This document shows positions 11,741-22,600 of a stretch of 64,000 bases of DNA, in pieces (position 1 is the first letter of the stretch; each line of letters begins with the position of its first letter). The stretch comes from Ciborinia camelliae. Its lineage: Eukaryota; Ascomycota; Leotiomycetes; Helotiales; Sclerotiniaceae. Under the pieces are notes generated by a model. The model worked only from the letters and a program-made list of their open reading frames with translations, was not told where the DNA came from and searched no databases. Location: contig JANPYM010000010.1 in assembly GCA_025890175.1 (NCBI GenBank), positions 124,001 through 188,000 on the forward strand. Reading direction: 5' to 3'. The translations under genes and the position numbers were made by a program.

Positions 11741-13381
11741 CTACTTTCTCCTCCTAAATCTACTCCCAACTCCTGGCCCTCCCTTCGCCCCACTATTCCT
11801 CAACTTCAACCTCTTGAAATTCTGCAAACTTCCCGCCGTAGCCTTGATCTTCCTTGCCGCCTTCTTAACCCTTCCTTCCTTATTAGCCTCCCTATTTTTC
11901 TTTTTAGTCTTATCTTGATCTGGTCTGCGGTACCGAGTTCCTCCTTCTGAAGCTGTGTATTCAGAGGCGGAGTCGGAATCAAAGTTTCGGCCATCGGGTG
12001 GGAATTCGTCGGGTTGGGGAAATTCTTCATCTTCGGGTGGGGGAAACTCATCCTCAAGTTGAGTTTCAGGGATGGTTTCGAGGTTCTTGTGCGGGAGTGC
12101 AAGTTCATCTTCGCTCTCTGTAGCGTTGTGGTGGCTGGTGGACGGGTTAGGTTGAGAGGGTTTGGTACGATTTGGTTTAAGGTTTACGCGACGGGTAGTG
12201 CGCTTTTGGCCTTTCTTTTTATATATCCTGGTAGGTGCATTTGTCATTTCTTCAGGCTCGGAATCGTACATAGCTTCATCATCGAAACCACCGAGGAGCT
12301 CTTGTGGCTGGCTGACTATAATTGTATCTTCTGGAAGTGGTACTTCTGCAGAGGGTTGCGACAGTGGGGCAACTGATGGGGCTTTTGATAGTGATTTGAA
12401 TTTTGGTTTTGGCACGGGCTTGGATGGCTTGGCCATTTCAGCTTCCATTTCATTTAGAGCTTCTAAATCATCGTCCGCGGCATCTTCCTCCATTCTTCGG
12501 AGACCTGCAAGCATACTGCTTAGACTTTTGATCATTGGTTTTCGAGGGCCTCGGATCATTTCTGGGGAATCTGGTAGCCCTTCTTCATTTTCATCAATAG
12601 CTGGCATTCTTATTTGTTGACTATCTCTTCGTAAAAATGATGGTGTGTTAAAATGTAGTTTTGATACTGAGGAAGGTGTTGTTGATCCTTGACCATTGGC
12701 ACTTTTGTTCTTTAGAGGTGTGCTGAATAATAAAGTCCTTCTCGATGACGGTGTATTGCTATGCATAATCGAGCGTGTAGTTCCTGGAGTCATTCCATGC
12801 TTTCGAGGTGTAGCTTGTGTAGCAGCTAACTTTCCTGTACCGGGAACAGTGCCAGGAGAATCTGCGGCACTATCTGGATCCAAATCAAATAACCCAAGAA
12901 CCAGTCCATCCTTTTGTGGGGTTGGTCCAATTGCGGTTTTCTTCGAAGGCGTAGCAAAAAGATTCCTCATAACGGAAGGAGAATGATAAGGATCGACATC
13001 CCATGGTAAAATTATATTCTTCGAGGGTGTCTTGTCGACATGTAAGCGTTTTTGGGGAGTTTCGTTATGATTTTCTTCATGTCTTCTCTTTCGGGGCGTT
13101 GGTTTAGGAGCTGGAGGTGGAGCTATATGCGAAATCTTCCCGGAAAGGATATCGCGTACTTTGTTAAACTCTTTATATTTTGAAGCTGGAGAGAGGTTAG
13201 TATAATAGTTGGCACAGGGTAGAAACGTATAATTCATACCAATATCCGGATTCGCTTTGATATCCTCCCTCGAGGCTTTGCGTCCCTCGTTTTTATTCTG
13301 AAAATCCTTTTCCCATACTTTCAATTCGACTCGAAGGGTCTTTGAGCGTTCCTCGAAGGACTTTCGCTCTCCTTCATCCAT
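11741..13381 (-). CDS. sld2: DNA replication initiation regulator Sld2 (Drc1 / RecQL4-N family)
   Basis: Sld2 is the CDK target that, once phosphorylated, binds the BRCT repeats of Dpb11/TopBP1 and brings GINS and polymerase epsilon to origins. The N-terminus shows the family signature LKVWEKDF, GRK-SREDIKANPDI and KYKEFNKVRDIL. The middle is disordered and full of TP sites (TPRKRR, TPQKR, TPSK), the expected CDK sites. The end, AKGGPGVGSRFRRRK, is the conserved basic tail. Uninterrupted, the frame reads 546 codons, but I infer a 54-nt intron at 13186-13239 (GTATGA donor, TACTAAC branch, CCAG acceptor). Removing it joins NPDI to ASKYKEF as the family expects and gives 528 residues: complement(join(11741..13185,13240..13381)). 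The intron length is a multiple of three and has no stop, so simple ORF calling misses it. Confidence 0.9.
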   Translation of the reverse strand: MDEGERKSFEERSKTLRVELKVWEKDFQNKNEGRKASREDIKANPDIGMNYTFLPCANYYTNLSPASKYKEFNKVRDILSGKISHIAPPPAPKPTPRKRRHEENHNETPQKRLHVDKTPSKNIILPWDVDPYHSPSVMRNLFATPSKKTAIGPTPQKDGLVLGLFDLDPDSAADSPGTVPGTGKLAATQATPRKHGMTPGTTRSIMHSNTPSSRRTLLFSTPLKNKSANGQGSTTPSSVSKLHFNTPSFLRRDSQQIRMPAIDENEEGLPDSPEMIRGPRKPMIKSLSSMLAGLRRMEEDAADDDLEALNEMEAEMAKPSKPVPKPKFKSLSKAPSVAPLSQPSAEVPLPEDTIIVSQPQELLGGFDDEAMYDSEPEEMTNAPTRIYKKKGQKRTTRRVNLKPNRTKPSQPNPSTSHHNATESEDELALPHKNLETIPETQLEDEFPPPEDEEFPQPDEFPPDGRNFDSDSASEYTASEGGTRYRRPDQDKTKKKNREANKEGRVKKAARKIKATAGSLQNFKRLKLRNSGAKGGPGVGSRFRRRK

Positions 13382-14003
13382 ATTGCGAGTTGGCAGACTT
13401 GAATCCTCTGATTGTCGTACTGCCGCGTGAGATGATGTAGGTAAAGGTGTTTATACTGTAATAAGAGGTTCGTAGTCTAGGTATGGTGTATGAATATCGG
13501 CCGTTAAGTCATAAAGTCATAAAAATTATAAAATAATTTTATATCCATTTCTCAATGGTATCGTGGAATATTTTATGTTATGGACTGCGGTCAAACATTA
13601 CATTTACAGGGTAGACGCGTCGGACCAAAGATGATGCGCGATTTGGCAGCCATGTGAAATTCCATTCCACTCTATTTTTAGCGCGTTAGTTCACACTTTA
13701 ACCACATCTTAACATCTGAATCGATTTGTTCTGTTCTGTATTTGATTCTATTATTTCGAATCTGCTTTATTTTGTCTGGAGATTTGAAGGCATTCCGATA
13801 GTTACAAAACACAAGTCCGCGAGGTGAGATCTATCTTCCCTCGTGATAAAAAAGCACTTATGAGGTGTAAAAGTTTGTCTCACCGCCTTCTTTTTTTGCC
13901 ACTAAATATTCTGCCCGAACATATCAAAGGCGGTCAAAAAAATATCTTATAGTCTGTATCTTCAAAAGACTCATTCAACAAGCAAGCAAAAAATGATCAA
14001 AAA
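13382..14003. other. Spacer upstream of sld2
   Basis: Likely holds the sld2 promoter, since sld2 reads leftward from 13381. The T-run terminators of the 5S gene are at its right end (13988-14003). No gene seen. Confidence 0.5.
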
Positions 14004-14122
14004 ACATACAACAGTAGGGATTCGCTGGTGGTCACCCACCCAACTACTAATCTACCGATCTGAAGCTTGTGTATGGCAGAGCGGACGGGATGCCCAATTC
14101 TCTTCAGTCTATGGTCGTATGT
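14004..14122 (-). rRNA. 5S ribosomal RNA, copy 1
   Basis: A 119-nt sequence reading ACATACGACCATAGACTG at its 5' end and ACTGTTGTATGT at its 3' end on the minus strand, matching the ascomycete 5S rRNA pattern. The terminal ACATAC / GTATGT ends pair as helix I. It is identical to the copy at 38104. T-runs for Pol III termination follow at once on the minus strand (13999-14003 and 13988-13993). Single scattered 5S genes are normal in filamentous ascomycetes. Confidence 0.96.
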
Positions 14123-17093
14123 GACAGGAAACGTTCTAAATGTATTCTTATACCATCATCTTTTAAATATTCTTTCAACCAAGGCAACAACCTTAACATA
14201 CCTACCTAATTATTAAATTCAGTACGCGAAAACCACTTTACGCGAGGTTGAGATGATCAGATCCCTCCAGTTCCACAAGAAACTCCAGTTGGGCTAGCCC
14301 TGTGACCTTTGGCTAGGTCGGGATCTGCGGCTGGGTTAGGTGACCTCCGGCTAGGTTAGATGATCTCTAATTGAATGAAATGATTTTGAAATAAATTAAA
14401 TAATATTTAGACAGGTTGGATAATTTTCAAATAAACTAAAGCGATGATTAGATTCATAACATCATTTATCCTTCTAAGATAACTGTAAGTTTCCAGCTCG
14501 TCTCAAACTTCTACAAATCTTCGATCTGGAAAAGAGTTGTACAATTAGATGGCCCAGTCATAGACCCGTAGCAACTTCTTTGCCATGGTAACCTTTACTA
14601 ATACTCAACATACTGAGGCCCAGGATCATTTGTCATTGCTACTCAACTTATATGTTAGAATTGAAGAAACCGGGGGGACCGGAAATAGGTGAGGTGAGCT
14701 AGTAGTTATTTACCCAGAGAGGTTCGTCTCTTCTCAGGGAAGCGAACTCTCGAATCTAATCCTATTCTTTGACAATGCCAATGTACCCCACAGGGCAGAC
14801 TGAGCTGCCATATGCGCAGCATCTCGATTTTAGCTTTGATACCCATCAAGGTTGATGATAAGCGATCAGCACTCATCAGGCTGGTAGTTGAAGAGGTCCG
14901 AACAGATCAAATGAAATTTTCTTGTTCTAGTCTAGTTGGTTTTTAGCGAGCAGGTGATTCTTTCGCCTAAGCTTGCGCGCTAAAGGATCAATGTAGAGGA
15001 CCTCGTCAAAATTACTACTCGAGTAATTATTTTGAAATTCGAAGGATTTTGAGCCTGGTCCTCTTCAAATATCCGCCTGAGTAGATGCTGTAGTGCTACT
15101 TCCAAAAGAGGATATGAATTTGTGAAGTGGAAAGTTGTTCTTTCTAACAGATCCTTGAAATTGTTGAATCATATATTTCCATAGATGAGGCTGATTCAAA
15201 AATACATAATCAACGTCAATTAGCTTTATGATGAAAACCCGGGGTAGGGAAGTACCGGTGGGGACGCGTCAAAGAATATCAACTACAATTAAACAACCAG
15301 AAAGAAAAGATCATAAATTAATTAAATTAATTCAAACATGAAACAAAACCTTTATATATAGATTTAATTTTCTGAAATATTTTATGTTTGTTCATTTTTC
15401 ACAATCTATTCTCCTTTGGAATATGTGACGAAAGTGAAATTTGAATATTGTCATATGGGTCGAACCGTAGATATACAATTTGATCAAGAACTATACTAAA
15501 AAAAAGGATCCTCTTCAAACGATCGTCAACTAATATAAAGGGTGATTACATGATTAGCTATATGGTATTTACTATGCAGGGGCATAGGCATGACAGATAT
15601 AAAGATAATAAGATATCCACACTTGACTTCACTTAACGCTCAACACTCATCGCTCGAAACCAAGAGATTAAGACTTGAACCATGGCTCCTGGGCATTAAG
15701 CCCGAGCATTCTACATTCAAAAAGAAAGAGAGACTGGACGAGAGCGGCGAAAGAGAAGGTACCGGAACTCTTCTCTTCCGTTCATCTCCCTTCCTCATCC
15801 TTCACTGTCCCATCTCGCTTTTTCCCTAAATCTACTACCAGCATGGTTGCCCATATCCAGTCCAAAGCTTGTCACTCGGGAAGAAGTTAGATCTTGGGCA
15901 TACTAAAGCAAGCAAATAAATCAAGCCCTAAGTAAATATACCTAAAATAGCAAGTTAGCATTATCCATATCCACATCCACTTGACTCCCTGCCCTCCCCT
16001 CTCACCTCTAGAATCCAAGAGAGAAAATTACGAAGCGCATAGACTGGCATACTCCCATCACATTCACGTGAGATAGCAAGTTATCCGATGCATGGGGTCA
16101 ATTGGACAATCGCGAGCATTATTCACATCCACATCCACACCCAGTTACCCTCCCTTCAACTTTTAATTTTAACTTTGGATCTAAAAGGCAAAAGAGGACG
16201 AAGGGCAAAGGGCAAAAACTCACAGACCCCCATACTCCCATCCCACCTCTCCATGCCCCATGCCCCATGCCCCAATCCCCAATCCCACATCGTCCGTATT
16301 GTTACGATGCGCCAGCACCCTCACTGACCTCCCACTAACCCTTCCCCCTCTTTCTCTCACAAAAGAAAAACAGGTAGTTTGCGATTCCCCTCGTTTTTTC
16401 CAGATTCTTCATGTATGTTTCATTGTCTTGAATCCTTAATCACATGAATCTTCAATCACATGAATCCTCAATCACATGCACATGAATCCCCCCTCAACTT
16501 CCACTTCCACTTCCTTCCATTTTTCAACTTATCATTCCCTCCATTCCCTACTACCTCCTACCTCCTTCATTCCCATAAAGTAAAAACCCAAAACCAAACC
16601 AAAGCAAACTAAAACTAAAATGAATATTACACACTGTAGTACAGACAGTACCATTATACCTACCTAGTAGCTGGAGGTACCTAGTTATCCGTCAATATAT
16701 AACATGTAAAGAAAGATTCACTTCTTCCAATTCACCTCCATCGCCTCCTTCCCATTCACCCTCTTCCCATCAAGTTTCACTCCTTTATGGAGGCATCAAC
16801 AAAACAATTCGTTGGCTATTCATCAATTTTTGTTCCAACTGTTTTGCTTCCGCACTTTTTATCTGCCAGTTTTCATTTTAACAAACTCAATACCATTGCC
16901 TTATCCCTCGAAACTTTTTTTGCGATAGAGTTATAAATACCTACCTATACATCTCCATCTTCATCTCCATGCTCATTATATACAACTTCCCCAAATACCT
17001 ACCCAAAAACTCCCACCCCCCCCTCCCACTCACACTCCCCCCCCCCTTTCATCAAGGGAGAAAGAATAGGCAACGCCCATCCGATTACTCTTT
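14123..17093. other. Spacer with low-complexity tracts
   Basis: No gene recognised. A degenerate GGCTAGGTTAG-like repeat of about 20 bp lies at 14310-14365. An AATCACATGAATC repeat is at 16437-16490 and a CATGCCC repeat at about 16250-16275. From 15.9 kb onward the plus strand is strongly pyrimidine-rich. Confidence 0.5.
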
Positions 17094-17103
17094 NNNNNNN
17101 NNN
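17094..17103. other. Assembly gap of 10 Ns flanked by the same 40-mer
   Basis: Ten Ns. The 40 bases before the gap (17054-17093) are repeated exactly after it (17104-17143), starting AAGGGAGAAAGAATAGGC on both sides. This is what two overlapping contig ends look like when they were scaffolded but not merged. Confidence 0.9.
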
Positions 17104-18373
17104 AAGGGAGAAAGAATAGGCAACGCCCATCCGATTACTCTTTTCTTTTCTCTTCTCTCTTCCCTTTACTTTGCTCTCTTCCCTTCCCTTTACTTTTCCT
17201 ACTTTGCTTACTTTACTCACTTCACTCACTTCACTCACTTCAAATTTGCTCGCTCCCTATCTTGATTAGTACTAGATACTAGGTATCTACCTACCTACCC
17301 AATTCACTTCACCCCCTACCCCCTTATCTACCCAATTCACTTCACCCCCTCCCTACCTCCCTACCTATCCAATTCACTCCCACTCCCTCTCCCTTTCCCT
17401 TTCCGTCACGAACTAGAATTCACCAGATATCTCGGGAAAATAAGGAGATATGTAAACAGATGTGAAAGAGTTCTTTCATAGCATATAGCATATAGCATAT
17501 AGCATATAGCATATAGCATATAGCATATAGCATATAGCATATAGCATATAGCATATAGCATATAGCATATAGCATATAGCATATAGCATATAGCATATAG
17601 CATATAGCATATAGCATATAGCATATAGCATATAGCACATAAGACAAGAGTCATCACATATATCAGCAATCACGCATCACACATCTCAAACATCAAACAT
17701 CAAACATCAAACACCCAATATCAAACATCAAATCAAAAATTGGGAGATTCGGTTCTATTTAGGATTCATAAACGCTTCCTTCCATTTCCTCATATCATAC
17801 TCCCAGCCAGTGCCAGTGCCATTGCCAGAACCAGTGCCAATCGTCTCCCTCATACATTTCATACATACAAGTCGTGAACCCCCCTCCCAGCCAAAAGAGA
17901 TGAGCCGCCCAGCCAACCATCCCCCCCACCTATCCCCATTACCCATCCATCCATCCATCCATCATTAAAATCCTATCCTAACATGAACACATCTCTCATC
18001 GGCCCTCGCTCCCCCAATCTAGGGAGGAGTCCCCATATAAAAAGACTCAAAAACAAAATCCAAAGTCCTGTCTGAACTCCATCCCAAATGCATTACCCTT
18101 GTATACAAATCGTATAGAGTAATTTTTTATCCGTATCAAAGAAAAAAAACAAAAAGCCCTCTGGATATTTCGGGATATTTCCAAACGAAGCCCCCCTCTC
18201 CAACCAAAATGAATCGTCATATCAATCCACCACCGATATTCTCGTTGGGGTATTCATCATGCACGCTGAAATGAACTTCTTCGCCAAACAAATCTTTAAA
18301 ATCATCAATCAATCAACTTCTCGGTATGGATATATATCTCATCTCTCCCTCTTCGTAATAGTTCTGAAACCTA
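17104..18373. other. Low-complexity spacer downstream of fig1
   Basis: Pyrimidine-rich, with CACTT(CACTTCA), CCTACCTA and ATCAAACATC repeats and a CATCCATCCATC run near 17943-17962. The heptamer minisatellite is annotated separately. No gene seen. Confidence 0.55.
17481..17634. repeat. Perfect 7-bp minisatellite, 22 units of GCATATA
   Basis: Twenty-two uninterrupted copies of GCATATA, with partial units on both sides. Seven bases is not a multiple of three, so all three frames of the minus strand read the same seven-residue cycle (MLYAICY). Those long frames are artefacts, not genes. Confidence 0.96.
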
Positions 18374-19356
18374 TCAACCGAATGTCTCTGACAAAACTCT
18401 TATACTCAATATCATGACCAGTAGACCAATCGTTACGATGATGAGCAGAGCAAAAGAGAACCATCCGAGTACCATAGCTGTGCTACCGACACCACTCTTC
18501 ACACTGCCGTTCCCGAGATCTTGGGCTATGATGGACGCGGCTACCGAAGCCGTGTGTTGCCATAGGACAGAGACGAGAACGAAGATTGAGGCGATGAAGA
18601 TAATGGCTAGGGCGATTTGGGAGACTGGTCGAGATGGGAAAGGTTTGACTTCTCGTTCACTTCCGTGGGCATCTTCTTCTTCATGCCATCCAGGAAATGT
18701 AGCTAGAAGTAATAGACAGACGAATGCAAAGATGATTGCAATGATACTGAAAATTTGTCAGTTATTGCCCTTGAGGAGGTTGGGGAGGGTAAGAGAATTA
18801 GAAGGAAAACTTACATTAGGTATGGGAAAACAATCATATCTTTGAATTGACTTGCAAGCCAAATCAAATTCAGTGGATCTTGATCCACGCTCACTTCATT
18901 CGCCAGTGCGGTTGCATTGTTACTGCATAACCATGCCCCTCCATCTGGACTGACACAGATACCAAAGTATCCAACTCTTGCTGCCAATTTCGCCTGACCG
19001 ACGATATTAGAAATCGCCGTATGTACGTTGTAGTCGGCTTGCGCTGTTGATGGTACTGGTGTATATGATTGGTAGTAGAGGGATATGAGGAAAATATTGG
19101 GTATCATAGGCGATGAAGATGAACATCCTGCTAATAGAAGAGCTAAAAGAATGTTAGCTGGATGCCACTCGGTGGAATGTTAGCATGGGGGAGTACTGAC
19201 AAAGTAATATAATAGTAATTGCTATCAATATCATTAACACATGGTGATACCCTAAGAATGGCACCGCTCCTGTAGAATCTATTAGCACATGGTTAATTCT
19301 CCATGAGACATTTCCCATGACTTACGCAAGAAGCCTCCAAACCCTCTCTCCGCCAT
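18374..19356 (-). CDS. fig1: Fig1-family membrane protein (mating Ca2+ influx and membrane fusion)
   Basis: Four exons give 269 residues: complement(join(18374..18746,18815..19142,19201..19278,19326..19356)). Start ATG is at 19356 (MAERGFGGFL). Donors GTAAGT, GTCAGT and GTAAGT and acceptors TAG, TAG and CAG keep the frame through every junction. Four hydrophobic segments are visible: VLMILIAITIILL near the start, IIIAIIFAFVCLLLLATF after the extracellular loop, IALAIIFIASIFVLVSVLW, and FALLIIVTIGLLVMILSI at the end. The loop carries GYFGICVS and WLC, the paired-cysteine signature of the Fig1 family. In yeasts Fig1 acts in low-affinity Ca2+ uptake and cell fusion during mating; in filamentous fungi homologues affect mating and hyphal fusion. 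The family call is firm; the role here is by homology. Confidence 0.9.
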
Positions 19357-22300
19357 CTTAAACTATGTTATGCCTCGAAATAAACGACCGAATGCAATAA
19401 TGGAGTCTGCCACTCCCGTCCCCCGTGTATTCGGAGCGACCGTCGGAGTCGCAGCTGTGGAATGTTTGCAACGTGTTAAGCAAGTTTCAAGAGCGAAGAA
19501 TGCTGGCTATCTTCAGGAATGTATGATCAGATCAATCGATATAGTGTAATTCGTAAGGTTCGTGAAATGGTTGGAAGAAGAATGTGGATATAAATTCGTC
19601 GCACTGCTTGCTTATCATTCAGATAAAGATTGTTAGATATCTCAACACAGAAGATATGAGGGGAAGAAAGATAAAAAGCGTAGCAGTCAATTTCTTTGAA
19701 TTCTCTAAAAATGGAGAAAGAGAGGAAAGCAGAATTAGATCCAGATTTCCTGCGCAATATGATGTGGTTCTGTGGTTCCGAAAAAAAATATGTGGCAGGA
19801 GAGCTAAACTTTCTATCAAAAAGAAGATGGCGCAGTGAATCCATTTGGTGCATCGAACTTTGTTTACATATATCGATTCTCGGTTAGTCCACGGAGCAAC
19901 GGGAAACCCAGGGAACAAGGTACCGATGAATATGAACCAATGAGAATCTACAATTTTGATTTGTCATCAACGACCCTTGAATTTGGGTACCCATTTTAAT
20001 TCAGGAACAGATCAATTGGTGGGATGTGGTGAATGGTGGTTGGAGTGAAGTCTCGATATAGATACTCCGTAGATCTTTTGGCGATAAAAGAAAAAGAAAA
20101 AAAGCTTGAGTTCTTATCACAAAACTGTGTTTCGACTCTCGAGGGAACTTTGGGTGGTACGGAGGATAGAATTGACAGCGGATGATTGACACGTTTCTTT
20201 CGTCATCCTTTAAGAAGAAGCTGTTTTTGATTCCCGTCTTACATACTGCACCTAATCATGCAGGTCGAAGATGCAGTTCGAAGATGCAGTATGTACAAAA
20301 TCATTGTTCCTTTTAACCTCAACCTCGACTGGGAGTCTGGGAGTCTGGGAGAGATGGAGCATGGAGCATTGGAGATCCTCAAGGCAATGAATGAATGCTT
20401 TATCCTTCATCCTTCATCCTTCATCCTACCCCGCACCTCACTATTCATTTCGTTGTACGAGTACCTACCCTACCACTCGTCACTTATTTCTTGCCTCTTA
20501 TTATTATGAGGGATTACCTGGAAATATATATCTTATCTGCTATTGCTGCCTTAGTAATCGTATTCGAAAAGCTCACCGTCTACCCCCATGCTAGACCATA
20601 TGCACGCTGCGTTGTGCAAGGAGCTTCGGTAATTAGGTACATACCTGTACAGTATGGATACGCCGAGTGGCCAGTCAATTTATACGTTTCGGTTTTTAAT
20701 TCTTTCATTATTCTTGATGCTTTCGTGGAGCTTTCTTTCTTGCTTATGTTTTTTCGTGCTTTCATTTCTGAGGCCCAACATCCAACATTCTTGACAAGGT
20801 TTTTGAAGTCTAATCTCGCCACAATGACATCTGGTACGCAGTTAAACCACCTACCTACAGAGGGATGAATTTGAATTTGAGCGAGTAAGCGATAATTACA
20901 GTTATATAATTGGGCCAAATCATAATAAACGACAGATCACACTCGAAGCAAAGGTCGGTAAGTACCTACCTAGTATCTATATGCCAGGTGACTGCTTTAC
21001 TCACTGTGCTCTAAGCTTCCACTTTTTGATTCAACACTGGTTCCATAATGCAGGTTCTAGCCGAGCTTCGTGGGAGATCGCAAAGATCTATAAAAGGCAC
21101 TTGATGCATGCTAGAGCTAGTGTCATATCCAACAAAGTGCAAACATTCCAATGCCATGCATGTTAGGCCTGCCACTACGTCTTGAGAGGAGGAGTGATAG
21201 ATATTCTACAAGCCGTATCACCAAGTTCTACGGCTGTGCCTATAGGACTTAGTTCGCTACTATTTTGCCATCCCAGTTGCTATATATTTTGAATCTCAAC
21301 AACCAGTGTTGTCATCTGAAGTGTCGAGCGAGTATCAACAATTTACCGGAGAAGAGACACCGAACTACCTAGTATACTTGTCTGCAATCGCTTGACTTTT
21401 TCGGATGTTATATCAAGACGCAATGATTCCAATAAAATTATTACTATTATTGAAACCCGTATTCCGCCCGCCGAGTCTACCATTCTTCTCGACCGGGTGT
21501 CTAGGTGACAAAAGAAGAATATTAGATATTTGAGGCCTCTTATAACCACAGACATCGACCAGAACGTGACAAATGAATATCATATTGAAAACAATCCCCA
21601 AAAGCTCATCATTTGTCACATTTCGAGTTATCTCAAGTGGACCACTACCCTGAGATCCACCTTCACCTCCTCCTTCCTAGCCTACAATACAAAATCTGAC
21701 ATATAAGTTCCAACAAAGTCCCTCTCAAGAAGAGAAGAGAAAGGAAAAGGTTATATATAATCAATTTTGAATCGAAAAAATGGTAGAGTCATTATTCCCG
21801 CCGCAGAAGAAGCTATTAAGAAGAAGGAACGACATATCGCGAGAACCAATGACACCAAACACCACCAAACAAACATAGAAGAGGCCATTAAAGGTTTCCA
21901 CTATCCAGTTCCCATAAAGCTCCAGTAGATAAAGCACAACATGTCCCCACAATCCCCGCATGAAATTTCATATATATGCACAATGAGCATTCCCCCGAAT
22001 CTGTCATTTTCTAGAATTAAAGCTTCAGAAAGAACCTCGATCGACCATACTCACAATTCTTTCTCTACTTGCAATGAATCACTAGATCTCATTGTAAATC
22101 CGAGGCGAATTTATAATATTGTGGAAAAATAGTTGTACTAAGCCACTCTGCTTAGCATTATATACCATTTCCAACAAATTTACCTAATTTCAAGTCTCAA
22201 AAGTCTAGACTCTAGATAGATACTTTTGCAATCGTACGTGTATCCCATAGTAAGATACTGGCTTAGAACGAATACCAACCGCCCCTTTTCATTTATTCAT

Positions 22301-22600
22301 CTGCCTGTAAAATCATAGCTGAAATCGATATCATAGCTATCCCACATCTCTTTTATATCAGCCCTCCCAACACCCGACAGATTTTCCCCTCCCGTACCTC
22401 CTCTTTCCCCCACTTCTTTTCATCAATTCGCAATACCCTACCCTGACATACAAGTATGATTCTCTATCCCATCCACTATCCATAGCATGCATATTCTAAC
22501 ATCATAAGGTGCCAGTCAGCTCTATCATTCCCCTCTATACCCCACCTACATCACCCTCCTATACAAACATTACCTACTCCAAGTCTCCAACCACATCCAA
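19357..22600. other. Gene desert, left part
   Basis: Upstream flank of fig1, then AT-rich spacer. Open frames up to about 157 codons occur (for example 20395-20868), but none has a recognisable domain or splice-consistent extension. A CCTTCATCCTTCATCC run is at about 20403-20425. Confidence 0.45.

Noticed and set aside
12014..12986. Plus-strand frames over sld2
   Set aside because: Antisense shadows of a well-supported gene.
17406..17673. Proteins made of MLYAICY repeats
   Set aside because: They are translations of a 7-bp minisatellite in all three minus-strand frames.
20395..20868. 157-codon frame with hydrophobic segments
   Set aside because: No family motif, low-complexity start, no supporting splice structure; likely chance in AT-rich DNA.
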